Source: Sphingobacterium spiritivorum ATCC 33861
GTDB lineage: Bacteria; Bacteroidota; Bacteroidia; Sphingobacteriales; Sphingobacteriaceae
Direction of reading: 5' to 3'
NCBI RefSeq assembly: GCF_000143765.1
Contig: NZ_GL379772.1
Location: 248,001 to 312,000, forward strand
DNA length: 64,000 bases
In this document: positions 27,911-36,343 of the stretch, piece after piece
Position numbering within the stretch: the stretch's first letter is position 1
Layout of the letters: every line of letters begins with the position of its first letter
The notes under the pieces: model-generated
The model's input: only the letters and a program-made list of their open reading frames with translations
Told to the model about the DNA's origin: nothing
Databases searched by the model: none
Position numbers and translations under genes: made by a program

Positions 27911-29143
27911 ATGAAAACATATACCAGTAAAATTTATATACTCCTTATACTGATATTGTTCGGTACAGGATCATTTGCACAGCAACTTCAAATCTTCAAA
28001 GGTTCATTTGAGCAACTAAAGGCGCAGGCACAAAAAGAAAATAAGCTTATTCTGATTGATCTTTATTTTGAGGGGTGTATGCCCTGCAAACAAATGGACA
28101 ACGAAGTCTTTCCCGATCCCAAGATCGTATCCCTATTAAATAAAGGTTACCTGCTTTTCAAAACTGATGTATTTAAAGAAATTGATGGTAAGCTTTTGTC
28201 CCGCAAATATTCGGTGAGTGGCTTCCCAACTTTCTTATTGCTGGATGCAACAGGAAAATTAATTACAATGGAATCCGGCTTTTATGCAGTTGATCGTTTT
28301 GCAGCATTATTAGAGACAGCTAAAGAGCAAGCATCTAAAGGTCTTTTTAGAGCTTTCGATACTGATCTGAACAAATCTTATCCGGATTTCTATTCTGCCC
28401 GATATATGATGACCGGACAGAAGTTTGAATCTTCAGTAGTAAAGGAATATCTGGATAAACAATCTGATCCGCTTTCTGAGGTTCCCTTTGTATGTATTCT
28501 GAACTCCAATATCTCACATTACAATCAGCTTGTATACAATCATCTTCCTGAATTACTGGAACGATATGGTGCATCCATTCTACAAAACAAGGTTACTTCA
28601 ATAGCAAAAGCCAATATTGCGGGATTTGGTAAAAACAATCAAAAAGACAGCTTATTGGCCACTCTGGATTATATCAGACCTGCTTACAATGAGCGCCTGT
28701 GGTCTGTATATTTACCCATATTTATTACAGATTACTACAAAAATGGTGGTAATGCTACGGATTACCTAAAACTCATAGCACAATTTAAACCTTTCACATC
28801 ATGGGATGCAGAAAGTAATGCATATGCACAGCTTATTATTGATCAGAAACAGCATACTGATATCCTGAATGCATTGGAATTAAAATACCGTACAGCATTG
28901 ACAAACACGAAAACAAACGCTGCTGATCAATATAAATACAGTCTGATCAAGGCATATCTCGGACATAAAGAAGCCGCTATGGATCAGATTCTGAAATTAA
29001 AAAAGAATCAGATGAATGCAGAGGAAAACCCGCTGATCTCCGCACAAGTAATCGCGGAACTGGAAAATGCGATCAAAAGTAATACAGTAATGGCGTTAAA
29101 ACCAGTCAACGCATTAACTACGATTCCTTACTCCTTAAACTAA
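27911..29143 (+). CDS. Exported thioredoxin-fold protein with CMPC active site
   Basis: 410 residues with a signal peptide (ending GSFAQ) and an N-terminal thioredoxin domain (about 25-140). The active site is GCMPCK (Cys56, Cys59), followed by the conserved VSGFPTFLLLD cis-Pro segment. The remaining 270 residues are helical and not recognised; they may be TPR-like. The layout resembles DsbD-gamma/thioredoxin-7-type proteins. It starts 1 nt after the protease stop, so co-expression with the protease is very likely. Confidence 0.85.
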   Translation: MKTYTSKIYILLILILFGTGSFAQQLQIFKGSFEQLKAQAQKENKLILIDLYFEGCMPCKQMDNEVFPDPKIVSLLNKGYLLFKTDVFKEIDGKLLSRKYSVSGFPTFLLLDATGKLITMESGFYAVDRFAALLETAKEQASKGLFRAFDTDLNKSYPDFYSARYMMTGQKFESSVVKEYLDKQSDPLSEVPFVCILNSNISHYNQLVYNHLPELLERYGASILQNKVTSIAKANIAGFGKNNQKDSLLATLDYIRPAYNERLWSVYLPIFITDYYKNGGNATDYLKLIAQFKPFTSWDAESNAYAQLIIDQKQHTDILNALELKYRTALTNTKTNAADQYKYSLIKAYLGHKEAAMDQILKLKKNQMNAEENPLISAQVIAELENAIKSNTVMALKPVNALTTIPYSLN

Positions 29144-29161
29144 AATAATATTATAAATCAT

Positions 29162-30502
29162 ATGAGAACTTCCTTAATCATTCTGTTACTGAGTCTGCTG
29201 ACCAGTAGCCTGATGGCCCAAAATGCCACTATTATAAACGGAACTGCAGATAAGAAAGCCTATGCAAAAGTATTTCTTTACAAGGTACTGAATGGCCGTC
29301 TGGTGGAAATAGCTACGGCTACGCCTGACTCATCCGAACGTTTTGCTTTCAAATTCACGCCTGAATATCAGGGATTGTACGCGGTCGGCGGATCGGATGC
29401 CCTAAGTCTACGTCATGTATTTAAATTCTATTTTAAAGGAAATGACGAACTGAACATTCGCTTAGAAAAAGCAAATTATTCGCTTTCCGGAAACAATAGT
29501 CCTGAAAACATTGCACTGACGGACTGGTTCAAGGCATCTTATTCGCTATTGGATAAATCTGTCTATTGGACCACAATAAGTACCTACATGGATTTCTTTC
29601 CTGAAGTAGAAGAAATGTATACTCAACTCGATGCAATCAAATCACGGAATAAAACGGGAAACACCAAATTTGATGCCTTTTTTCCAAAAATAGTTGATTT
29701 TGATTTTGCCAATCTGGCTATCGGCTATCTCTATACACCTCGTTCTGCACATCCAAGCAAAGAAGAACTTTCTGATTACTATATCCAGTTCAAATCAGAT
29801 CCGTTTCTTTCAGAAGACTTGCTAAACTTCCCTTATGGAGATCGTTTCATGACCAGTTTAGTGTATAAAAAAATAGATCTGGCGAGTAAACCGACCTTCG
29901 GACAACAGGTAGAAGCTATTCCTGCAGATGTCATAAAAGGACAATATGTATTAGCCCGACTTACAGCAACCCGCTCCTATAGCGAATATCAGGAATTGTA
30001 TAATCAATACAAGCAATACTTTATATTGAAAGAGCAACAGGAACGCGCACAGGCTATCGCCGTTAAGCTGGCAGATACGAAAGAAGGCACGCAGGCGGTT
30101 GCCTTTAGCTATCCGGACATAAGCGGTAAAAAAGTTTCTCTGGCCGACCTGAAAGGAAAGCTGGTCTTGATAGATCTTTGGGCAACATGGTGCGGTCCCT
30201 GCAAAGCGGAAGAACCTTATTGGGAAAAGCTGAATGAGCAGTTCAAAGGGAAAGATATCGCCTTTGTCGGCATATCGGTAGATCAGGATAAAAAAGCATG
30301 GGATAAATATGTACCGGAGAAAAATCTAAAAGGTATACAACTACATGCCGGCCCTGGAAATGATCTTTCAGCAGCCTATAAAGTAACCGGTATTCCACGT
30401 TATATGCTGATTGATAAAAAAGGAAATATCATTACGACAGACAGTCCAAGACCGAGTGACCCTAAACTTAAATTGCTAATTGAAACTTGGTTAGCCAGGT
30501 AA
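29162..30502 (+). CDS. Second TlpA/ResA-like thiol-disulfide protein
   Basis: 446 residues with a signal peptide (ending SLMAQ), an N-terminal DUF4369-like beta domain, a helical middle with TPRSAHPSKEEL, and a C-terminal thioredoxin fold. The active site is WCGPC (Cys344, Cys347), with GIPRYMLIDKKGN and the TDSPRPS motif. It is clearly a paralogue of the protein at 24953-26329, and the two flank the protease and CMPC thioredoxin genes. It is the last gene of the locus, followed by an intrinsic terminator. Confidence 0.88.
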   Translation: MRTSLIILLLSLLTSSLMAQNATIINGTADKKAYAKVFLYKVLNGRLVEIATATPDSSERFAFKFTPEYQGLYAVGGSDALSLRHVFKFYFKGNDELNIRLEKANYSLSGNNSPENIALTDWFKASYSLLDKSVYWTTISTYMDFFPEVEEMYTQLDAIKSRNKTGNTKFDAFFPKIVDFDFANLAIGYLYTPRSAHPSKEELSDYYIQFKSDPFLSEDLLNFPYGDRFMTSLVYKKIDLASKPTFGQQVEAIPADVIKGQYVLARLTATRSYSEYQELYNQYKQYFILKEQQERAQAIAVKLADTKEGTQAVAFSYPDISGKKVSLADLKGKLVLIDLWATWCGPCKAEEPYWEKLNEQFKGKDIAFVGISVDQDKKAWDKYVPEKNLKGIQLHAGPGNDLSAAYKVTGIPRYMLIDKKGNIITTDSPRPSDPKLKLLIETWLAR

Positions 30503-30504
30503 AT

Positions 30505-30542
30505 AAAAAAGCTGTCTGACCAATGGTAAGACAGCTTTTTTA
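30505..30542. terminator. Intrinsic terminator ending the uptake locus
   Basis: AAAAAAGCTGTCT (to 30517) pairs with AGACAGCTTTTTT (30529-30541), giving A and T tracts on both sides. It can also serve the converging aminotransferase gene. Confidence 0.88.
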
Positions 30543-30580
30543 TAACACAATGAAGAAAAAGTCAGAAACTTTATAAACCT

Positions 30581-31438
30581 CTACTCTTCAGTTTGATAAT
30601 TCCAGGTCAGCAATTTTTCCTGTAGTATTCTGGATATTTTATTAAAGTATCTTTTTTGCTTGTACCCCATTACCCATTGTACGCCGTGCACGGCATTGGT
30701 ACAAAAGATCTCATCTGCCTGGCTCATAATTTCGGGACTGATCTGGGCCTCTACTACAGCTATACCTTCATCCGTAGCCATATCCATCACGACTCTGCGC
30801 ATTACCCCGGCTATACAGCCTTCTGAAATCGCAGGGGTGTATAATACCTTTTCATAAAACACAAATATATTCGAAGACAAGGCTTCACAGAGATAGCCTT
30901 CCTGATTCAGTAACAATACTTCATCAAAACGGTGCTTTCGTTTATGCAGACCTGCCATGACATATATCAAAGCATTATTGGATTTCAATTTAGAAAGATC
31001 GCTGTAAGGTTTACGATATTCTGTATACAGATCTACAATAAGGCCAACCTTCTTATCTCTTAGCGACTCTGGTATACGTGCAATCTGAAGTACATAAGCC
31101 GTTTTATTAGTTTCAGGACCATATAATCCTCCCCCGTCACGATAGACGATCAAACGTACCCGTACCTGCTGCCCCAGCATATTATTCTTACGGATCAATT
31201 CTTCCGTCTTGGATTTGATAAAAAAGGCATCAAACCGATGCGTGTCTTCCATATGTAACATCCGGAGTCCTTCCTGTAAACGCTCTATATGAAAGGGTAA
31301 AAACCGGATATCTCCGTCTTTCCAAAGCATAGTCTCAAAGAGACCGTCACCATACCGGAAAGCTCGGTTGTCTGCCGACACCACAGCGTCGCTTTCGGGC
31401 ACAATCTTCCCGTTGCAATTAATATATGTTGTAGACAT
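30581..31438 (-). CDS. Class IV aminotransferase (aminodeoxychorismate lyase / BCAT-like)
   Basis: A 285-residue PLP enzyme of fold type IV. The N-terminal segment has ADNRAFRYGDGLFETM, the PLP-Lys region is DLSKLKSNNALIYVMA, and the phosphate-binding region is CEALSSNIFVF with EGCIAGVMRR. This family contains branched-chain aminotransferases, D-amino-acid aminotransferases and 4-amino-4-deoxychorismate lyase (PabC). The RYGDGLFET start and length favour a PabC-like enzyme, but this cannot be settled by eye. It is 18 nt downstream of the pseudouridine synthase gene, same strand. Confidence 0.85.
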   Translation of the reverse strand: MSTTYINCNGKIVPESDAVVSADNRAFRYGDGLFETMLWKDGDIRFLPFHIERLQEGLRMLHMEDTHRFDAFFIKSKTEELIRKNNMLGQQVRVRLIVYRDGGGLYGPETNKTAYVLQIARIPESLRDKKVGLIVDLYTEYRKPYSDLSKLKSNNALIYVMAGLHKRKHRFDEVLLLNQEGYLCEALSSNIFVFYEKVLYTPAISEGCIAGVMRRVVMDMATDEGIAVVEAQISPEIMSQADEIFCTNAVHGVQWVMGYKQKRYFNKISRILQEKLLTWNYQTEE

Positions 31439-31456
31439 AAAAATTCTAAATATAAA

Positions 31457-32503
31457 TTAGTTGATCTCCTGACCTGATGTTGTGGAATAACCACGCCACT
31501 TCTCTAATGCTAAACGGAAATCTTCCGGTAATGGTGTTTCAAATGTTAAAAATTCTTTTGACTTAGGATGTTCAAATCCCAAAACCTGTGCGTGAAGCGC
31601 CTGTCGCGGTAATAAAGCAAAACAATTTTCAACAAACTGTCTGTACTTATTGAATACCGTACCTTTCAGAATACGATCTCCGCCATAGGCAACATCATTA
31701 AATAAAGGATGTCCGATGGATTGCATATGTGCGCGGATCTGATGTGTACGTCCGGTTTCAAGCTGACACTCGATCAGCGTTACATAACCCAATCTTTCCA
31801 ATACACGATAATGAGTCACCGACCATTTACCCTTCTCCGAGTCATCATACATCGTCATCACTCTCCTGTCTTTCAGATTGCGACCTATATAACCGGTTAC
31901 TGTACCGTCTTCTGCGATATCTCCCCATACCATAGCCACATATTTTCGCATAATACTATGATCAAAAAACTGTTTAGCAAGATAGGTCATTGCCCATTCT
32001 GATTTGGCAATCACCAACAGACCACTTGTATCCTTATCTATCCGATGCACCAATCCCGGACGGCCGGCATTACCCGGCATAGTCGGCAACTGATTGAAAT
32101 GATGGGTCAATGCATTGACCAGTGTTCCTGTATAATTATTAAATCCGGGATGAACGACCATGCCCGCAACTTTATTAACAACCATCACTTCATCATCCTC
32201 AAATATGATATCCAACGGAATATCTTCCGGATATACTTCCGTATCTCTTGGCGGATCGGGTAATACCACTGAGATAATATCAAATGGCTTCACCTTATAG
32301 CTGGATTTGATAACGCTGTCATTGACCAGCACAGATCCAGCATCTATTGCATTCTGAATTTTATTGCGGGAAGCGTTTTCGACCCTGTTCATTAAAAACT
32401 TATCAATACGCAGCAAAGCCTGTCCCTTGTCTACCTCAATTCTCAAATGCTCGAACAACTCCTGCTCGTCCTGTTCCTGTAATGCTAAATCTTCTGCCAT
32501 CAT
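31457..32503 (-). CDS. RluA/RluD-family pseudouridine synthase
   Basis: A 348-residue cytoplasmic enzyme that isomerises uridines in 23S rRNA. An S4 RNA-binding domain lies at about 31-85 (RIDKFLMNRVENASRNKIQ). The catalytic domain has the signature GLVHRIDKDTSGLL with catalytic Asp156, and ETGRTHQIRAHM further on. S4 plus this catalytic type suggests an RluD-like enzyme modifying helix 69, but this is family inference. A TAnnTTTG box (CAAAAATA on the plus strand, 32505-32512) sits directly before the start, so translation may begin leaderless at the second Met (32500). Confidence 0.9.
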   Translation of the reverse strand: MMAEDLALQEQDEQELFEHLRIEVDKGQALLRIDKFLMNRVENASRNKIQNAIDAGSVLVNDSVIKSSYKVKPFDIISVVLPDPPRDTEVYPEDIPLDIIFEDDEVMVVNKVAGMVVHPGFNNYTGTLVNALTHHFNQLPTMPGNAGRPGLVHRIDKDTSGLLVIAKSEWAMTYLAKQFFDHSIMRKYVAMVWGDIAEDGTVTGYIGRNLKDRRVMTMYDDSEKGKWSVTHYRVLERLGYVTLIECQLETGRTHQIRAHMQSIGHPLFNDVAYGGDRILKGTVFNKYRQFVENCFALLPRQALHAQVLGFEHPKSKEFLTFETPLPEDFRLALEKWRGYSTTSGQEIN

Positions 32504-32534
32504 ACAAAAATAACTGAATTAAGACAAAATCCTC

Positions 32535-32552
32535 TTACTTTTGTAAAAGTAA
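32535..32552. promoter_or_regulatory. Palindromic operator-like site over a -7 box
   Basis: TTACTTTT (32535-32542) and AAAAGTAA (32545-32552) form a perfect palindrome with a 2-nt centre. It overlaps TACTTTTG (32536-32543), a TAnnTTTG match reading toward the PLP desulfhydrase gene at 32602. Its position suits a repressor site. Confidence 0.45.
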
Positions 32553-32601
32553 CCGAATATGTCAGTCATTTGACGCTACAGATAAGGTTTAATTTTTTAC
32601 A

Positions 32602-33492
32602 ATGGAATTGACATTCAATTTTCACAGCCCTGAAGAAGAAATAGTATCCCCTCTCTATATTGAAAAAAAAGTAAGGATATATGTCAAACGGGATGACCTT
32701 ATTCATCCCTATATCTCGGGAAATAAGTGGAGAAAACTTCAGTATCCCCTCCGGAAAGCGCTGAAGCAAAACAAACAGATCCTGGTTACTTTCGGAGGTG
32801 CATGGTCCAATCATCTGTTGGCAACAGCCTGTGCAGGAGCTAAATTCGGATTCCGGACTCATGGTATGGTACGCGGTGAAGAAGTCAATAATCCTGTACT
32901 CGCACTTTGTCGTCTATACGGCATGAAACTTCATTTTGTAAGCCGGGATCAATATCAGGATAAAACATCACTTTTTCTGCACTATTTTGGTGAACAGTCG
33001 GACAATACCTTCTTTATTGATGAAGGTGGATACAGCAGAGAAGCTGCAGAAGGCTGTGCTCATATTATCGAAGAGCTTCAGCAAGATTATGACCATATCT
33101 GTTGTGCGTCAGGTACAGGTACTACTGTAGCCGGATTACAACTGGGACTCGAGAAAGCTAACCTAAAGACAACATTACACACTGTACCGGTTTTGAAGGG
33201 AGGAGCATTTATTCGTAAGGAAGTGGAAAACCTTGCTGTAGATCCTTCAGGGATAATACTACATACAGATTATCATTTTGGTGGTTATGCCAGAACTAAA
33301 CCGGAGCTGCTGGAGTTTATACGTGCATTCGTATCCCATACCGGCATTATGATTGAACCTACCTACACAGGCAAACTGTTTTTCGCAATAGACGATCTCA
33401 TCAGAAAGGATTATTTTAAGCCGGAATCCCGTATTCTACTTATTCATACTGGCGGACTGACCGGTTTTTTGGGTATGTATGATCGCTTTTGA
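32602..33492 (+). CDS. PLP-dependent D-cysteine desulfhydrase / ACC-deaminase family protein
   Basis: A 296-residue PLP enzyme of the ACC deaminase/D-cysteine desulfhydrase family (tryptophan-synthase-beta fold). The PLP lysine motif is SGNKWRKL (Lys42 most likely), the conserved GGAWSNH loop follows, and CASGTGTTVAGLQ is the phosphate-binding loop. True ACC deaminases need extra active-site residues that I cannot check here, so D-cysteine desulfhydrase-like is the safer name. It is a single gene, followed by the PEP-mutase family gene after 132 nt. Confidence 0.85.
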   Translation: MELTFNFHSPEEEIVSPLYIEKKVRIYVKRDDLIHPYISGNKWRKLQYPLRKALKQNKQILVTFGGAWSNHLLATACAGAKFGFRTHGMVRGEEVNNPVLALCRLYGMKLHFVSRDQYQDKTSLFLHYFGEQSDNTFFIDEGGYSREAAEGCAHIIEELQQDYDHICCASGTGTTVAGLQLGLEKANLKTTLHTVPVLKGGAFIRKEVENLAVDPSGIILHTDYHFGGYARTKPELLEFIRAFVSHTGIMIEPTYTGKLFFAIDDLIRKDYFKPESRILLIHTGGLTGFLGMYDRF

Positions 33493-33624
33493 GCGTAAAA
33501 CCGGGATCTTGTTTAGTCTGATTTTGATAGCGATAATTTACACATCCATAAGCTCCGTTCGCTTTTTATCCAAACAATTAGTACCCTACAGGCGTTTAAT
33601 AGGTATTATCAACATTAAAAGTCT

Positions 33625-34371
33625 ATGTCACAACCCTTATTCAAACAATTACATCAACAGTCTACTCCTCTTCTATTAGGAAATGTATGGGATGCACATT
33701 CCGCTCAGCTTGCAGAAAAAGCAGGATTCGCATCTTTAGGATCTTCCAGTCATGCTATCGCTAACCTTCTGGGTTATGAAGACGGAGAGAATATAACCTT
33801 TGAAGAGTTATTTTTCATTGTACAACGAATTGTTAAAGCCGTAAAAATTCCTGTATCCGTAGATTTTGAAGCCGGATATGCTGATGATCCGGAAACTGTA
33901 GCCAGGTATGTGAAACAACTTAGCGATATTGGTGTAGCGGGGATCAACCTGGAAGATGGTCAGGTTGAAAATGGGAAACGTAGTCTTGGAAGTGCACAAT
34001 TGCTGGCAGACAAAATAAAAGCAATCAAATCTGTAACGGATATTTACATCAATGCCCGTACCGACACCTATGTAACCAAACAGGAAGATGCACTCAAACA
34101 ATCTATAGAACGTGCACTGATTTATCAGGAGGCCGGAGCAGATGGCATATTTGTACCAGTTATAGAAACAAAAACAGATATTCAACAATTTACAACTGAA
34201 GTAGCCTTACCGCTGAATGTTTTTCTGACACCTAATCTTCCTAACTTCGATGAATTGGGAGAACTGGGAGTCAAAAGACTGAGTCACGGGGCCAAGCTTT
34301 ATGAATGGTTGATGAAGCAGGCTGAAGAAGCATTGACTGCTTTCAAAAAGCAGCCCGTACTTCCAAAATAA
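33625..34371 (+). CDS. Isocitrate lyase / PEP mutase family protein
   Basis: A 248-residue TIM-barrel protein of the ICL/PEP-mutase superfamily. Recognisable parts are LLGNVWDAHSAQLAEKAGF near the N-terminus, GSSSHAIANLLGYEDGE, the metal-binding SVDFEAGYADDP segment, and GINLEDGQ. Its length fits the short oxaloacetate-decarboxylase or PEP-phosphonomutase-like subgroup and not classical isocitrate lyase (over 400 residues). The reaction is uncertain. It is followed by a strong terminator. Confidence 0.85.
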   Translation: MSQPLFKQLHQQSTPLLLGNVWDAHSAQLAEKAGFASLGSSSHAIANLLGYEDGENITFEELFFIVQRIVKAVKIPVSVDFEAGYADDPETVARYVKQLSDIGVAGINLEDGQVENGKRSLGSAQLLADKIKAIKSVTDIYINARTDTYVTKQEDALKQSIERALIYQEAGADGIFVPVIETKTDIQQFTTEVALPLNVFLTPNLPNFDELGELGVKRLSHGAKLYEWLMKQAEEALTAFKKQPVLPK

Positions 34372-34392
34372 GAGGTTAACAAAAAAAGTGAT

Positions 34393-34428
34393 AAAAGCTC
34401 TCCATAATTGCATATGGAGAGCTTTTTT
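34393..34428. terminator. Bidirectional intrinsic terminator
   Basis: AAAAGCTCTCCATA (34393-34406) pairs with TATGGAGAGCTTTT (34413-34426) and is followed by T residues. It separates two convergent genes. Confidence 0.9.
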
Positions 34429-34454
34429 ATTCTAAAGTAGAATGTAAATTTATA

Positions 34455-35537
34455 TTAAAAAGTTGCACCCGCAAATTTAAACGGAGCAGTGACTTTAAAT
34501 GAACCGGAAGATTCACCTGAATACGTTTCATTATGAGCAACTGAAAGCTTTAATACTTTACCTTTCTCACTAAAGTCAACCTTTTTCATATCTACCCAAA
34601 ATGTATTTGGAGTCAGCACAGTCTCGAAATAATAAACCAGATTTTTATGATCCGACAACGATCTCCATCGTGTGGATGATATATTAGGCTCTTGTTCGGA
34701 AGATATTCCAAACGGAACGGAACAATTACGAATAACACTCATTACACTTCCTACAGCTACCCGAGTATCATCTGTCTGCGGTATAGCTCCGAGATAGAAT
34801 TTGGCTCTGGCAAAACGATCAGCAGCGCGATTGGTCCCTGGCAACATAATATTACCAGGAATAGATGACCAATAATTACTCAGGGCCAACTGCTGATCAA
34901 ACACCGGAGAATTGGTCATAACGGTATAAGACGGATCATGATGGATGACCAGTTTACCATCTATATATTCAAAAATAGCATTATCACCACCCGCATCTGA
35001 AACAGACAAATGTAAAGCAGTAAATTTATCCGTTCCGGGAATTACATCCGACACCACCACAAATTCATGCTTACGCATGGCATCAACAACTTCCTGTACG
35101 GTAGCAAAATTATCCAGCATATACTGTGCCCATGCAGATATAGCCAATCCTTTCTTGCCGTCTTTCGGATTAAACGCTTCATACTTGGATTCTACTAACC
35201 ACAACACATTAGCGACCAATCCTTTTTCATTCATTCCATCGGTGGTCGCAATATCAAAGGCACTGGTTATCAAACTACCGTAACGGGATGTCCATTCCAG
35301 CGAATATTGTCCGATTTCACCGTTTCGCTTCATCCCCCTTGGAAAAATCCAGAGGTTAGCCGGAATATCGTCTTTCCAATCCATGGAGCGGGCCGTTATT
35401 ACCGTGTTAGAAGGTCCTTTGTAAACCAGTCGTGTACATGCATCCAGTGATGAGGGTAAAAGAGATAATCCACAGGCCAGTCCGATACAAGCTAACTGAA
35501 ATTGACGTCCGAATGTTGATATTTTTTTGTTTTCCAT
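34455..35537 (-). CDS. Linear amide C-N hydrolase (choloylglycine hydrolase family)
   Basis: A 360-residue Ntn-hydrolase with an N-terminal signal sequence. After cleavage next to Ala33, the nucleophile Cys34 (DACTRLVYKG) would be the new N-terminus, as this family requires. Further conserved pieces are ITARSMDWKDD, a GMNEKGLVANVLWL segment and the MTNSPVFDQQL motif. Relatives include bile-salt hydrolases, penicillin V acylases and acyl-homoserine-lactone acylases. An exported form in Bacteroidota could act on any N-acyl amide, so no substrate is claimed. It is transcribed alone toward the terminator at 34393. Confidence 0.88.
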   Translation of the reverse strand: MENKKISTFGRQFQLACIGLACGLSLLPSSLDACTRLVYKGPSNTVITARSMDWKDDIPANLWIFPRGMKRNGEIGQYSLEWTSRYGSLITSAFDIATTDGMNEKGLVANVLWLVESKYEAFNPKDGKKGLAISAWAQYMLDNFATVQEVVDAMRKHEFVVVSDVIPGTDKFTALHLSVSDAGGDNAIFEYIDGKLVIHHDPSYTVMTNSPVFDQQLALSNYWSSIPGNIMLPGTNRAADRFARAKFYLGAIPQTDDTRVAVGSVMSVIRNCSVPFGISSEQEPNISSTRWRSLSDHKNLVYYFETVLTPNTFWVDMKKVDFSEKGKVLKLSVAHNETYSGESSGSFKVTAPFKFAGATF

Positions 35538-35627
35538 ACTTCGTAATATAGTTTATTTAAATAATAGGATAATAACTAAGTTAACCCTTTCTACTGTAAA
35601 AATGTTTTAGAAGTATAAAAGAATAAT

Positions 35628-35653
35628 CAGTATATGATGAATATCATATACTG
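35628..35653. repeat. 11-bp perfect inverted repeat upstream of the amide hydrolase
   Basis: CAGTATATGAT (35628-35638) and ATCATATACTG (35643-35653) pair perfectly over the 4-nt loop GAAT. It lies about 90 nt upstream of the hydrolase start and about 95 nt past the end of the broken acetyltransferase gene. It may be an operator or an RNA hairpin; no T tract follows on either strand. Confidence 0.6.
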
Positions 35654-35748
35654 TAAAGAATAATGCACAGTCGTGTGAATGTGCATCCGGATGATGAAAG
35701 ATAAAAGTTTTATGTATTCAAAACCTGAAAATACTCCATATAAAGCTA

Positions 35749-36168
35749 TCAGAACGCTAACTGCATTCGAACATATTGAATATTATTCTTGACAAAAGGA
35801 TCCCCAACCTGCTGCATACCAAACTTCTCATAAAAGGTCTTTGCCTGAATACGGGAATTGCACCAGATACCTGCAGCATCAAAACGCCGACAGAATTCAA
35901 AAACAGCCAGCAGTAACTAACTGCCTGTACCTTTTTGCTGATAATCTTCCAGTACCGCAAATTTCCGGAACTGAAATAATTCGCCATCACGAAAAACCGA
36001 GATTACTCCAATAATCTCGTTATCCAGATAAGCCGCAAAATGTGTTCCCTCGAAGTCTTCATCAATCTGTACATCTCTCAATGATCCATCCGGATAAAGA
36101 ATACGTTGACGTATATTCCAGGTACGCGGGGCTACCACCTGCTCAATACGTATAGGCTGACTTTCCAT
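35749..36168 (-). pseudogene. GNAT acetyltransferase interrupted by one in-frame amber codon
   Basis: A 139-residue GNAT frame read from the ATG at 36168 to TGA at 35751-35749, broken by a single TAG at 35919-35917 (codon 84). Before the stop it reads RKFAVLEDYQQKGTGS, the acetyl-CoA-binding V-x-x-x-x-Q-x-x-G-x-G motif. Directly after it, in the same frame, comes LLLAVFEFCRRFDAAGIWCN, then the family-typical AKTFYEKFGMQQVGD. No frameshift is needed. Without suppression the product lacks the second half of the fold and should be inactive. It may be a recent mutation or a sequencing error. Confidence 0.85.
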
Positions 36169-36343
36169 AGTATTATTGTTATAAATCCTTTACCCGCAAA
36201 AATATAAGATTTAAGGATTACTTGCCGTACTTTCTTAACCAAGACAACTTTCACTAAAATTAAAAACACAAGAAATATCCGCTCCACACAGCACCTAAAT
36301 ATATATTTTCTTAATTCTAAAAACTAAATCCTAACTTCACGGC

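Noticed and set aside
33479..33679. A 66-codon plus-strand frame between the desulfhydrase and PEP-mutase genes
   Set aside because: It overlaps the end of one gene and the start of the next in another frame and has no recognisable motif or start signal.
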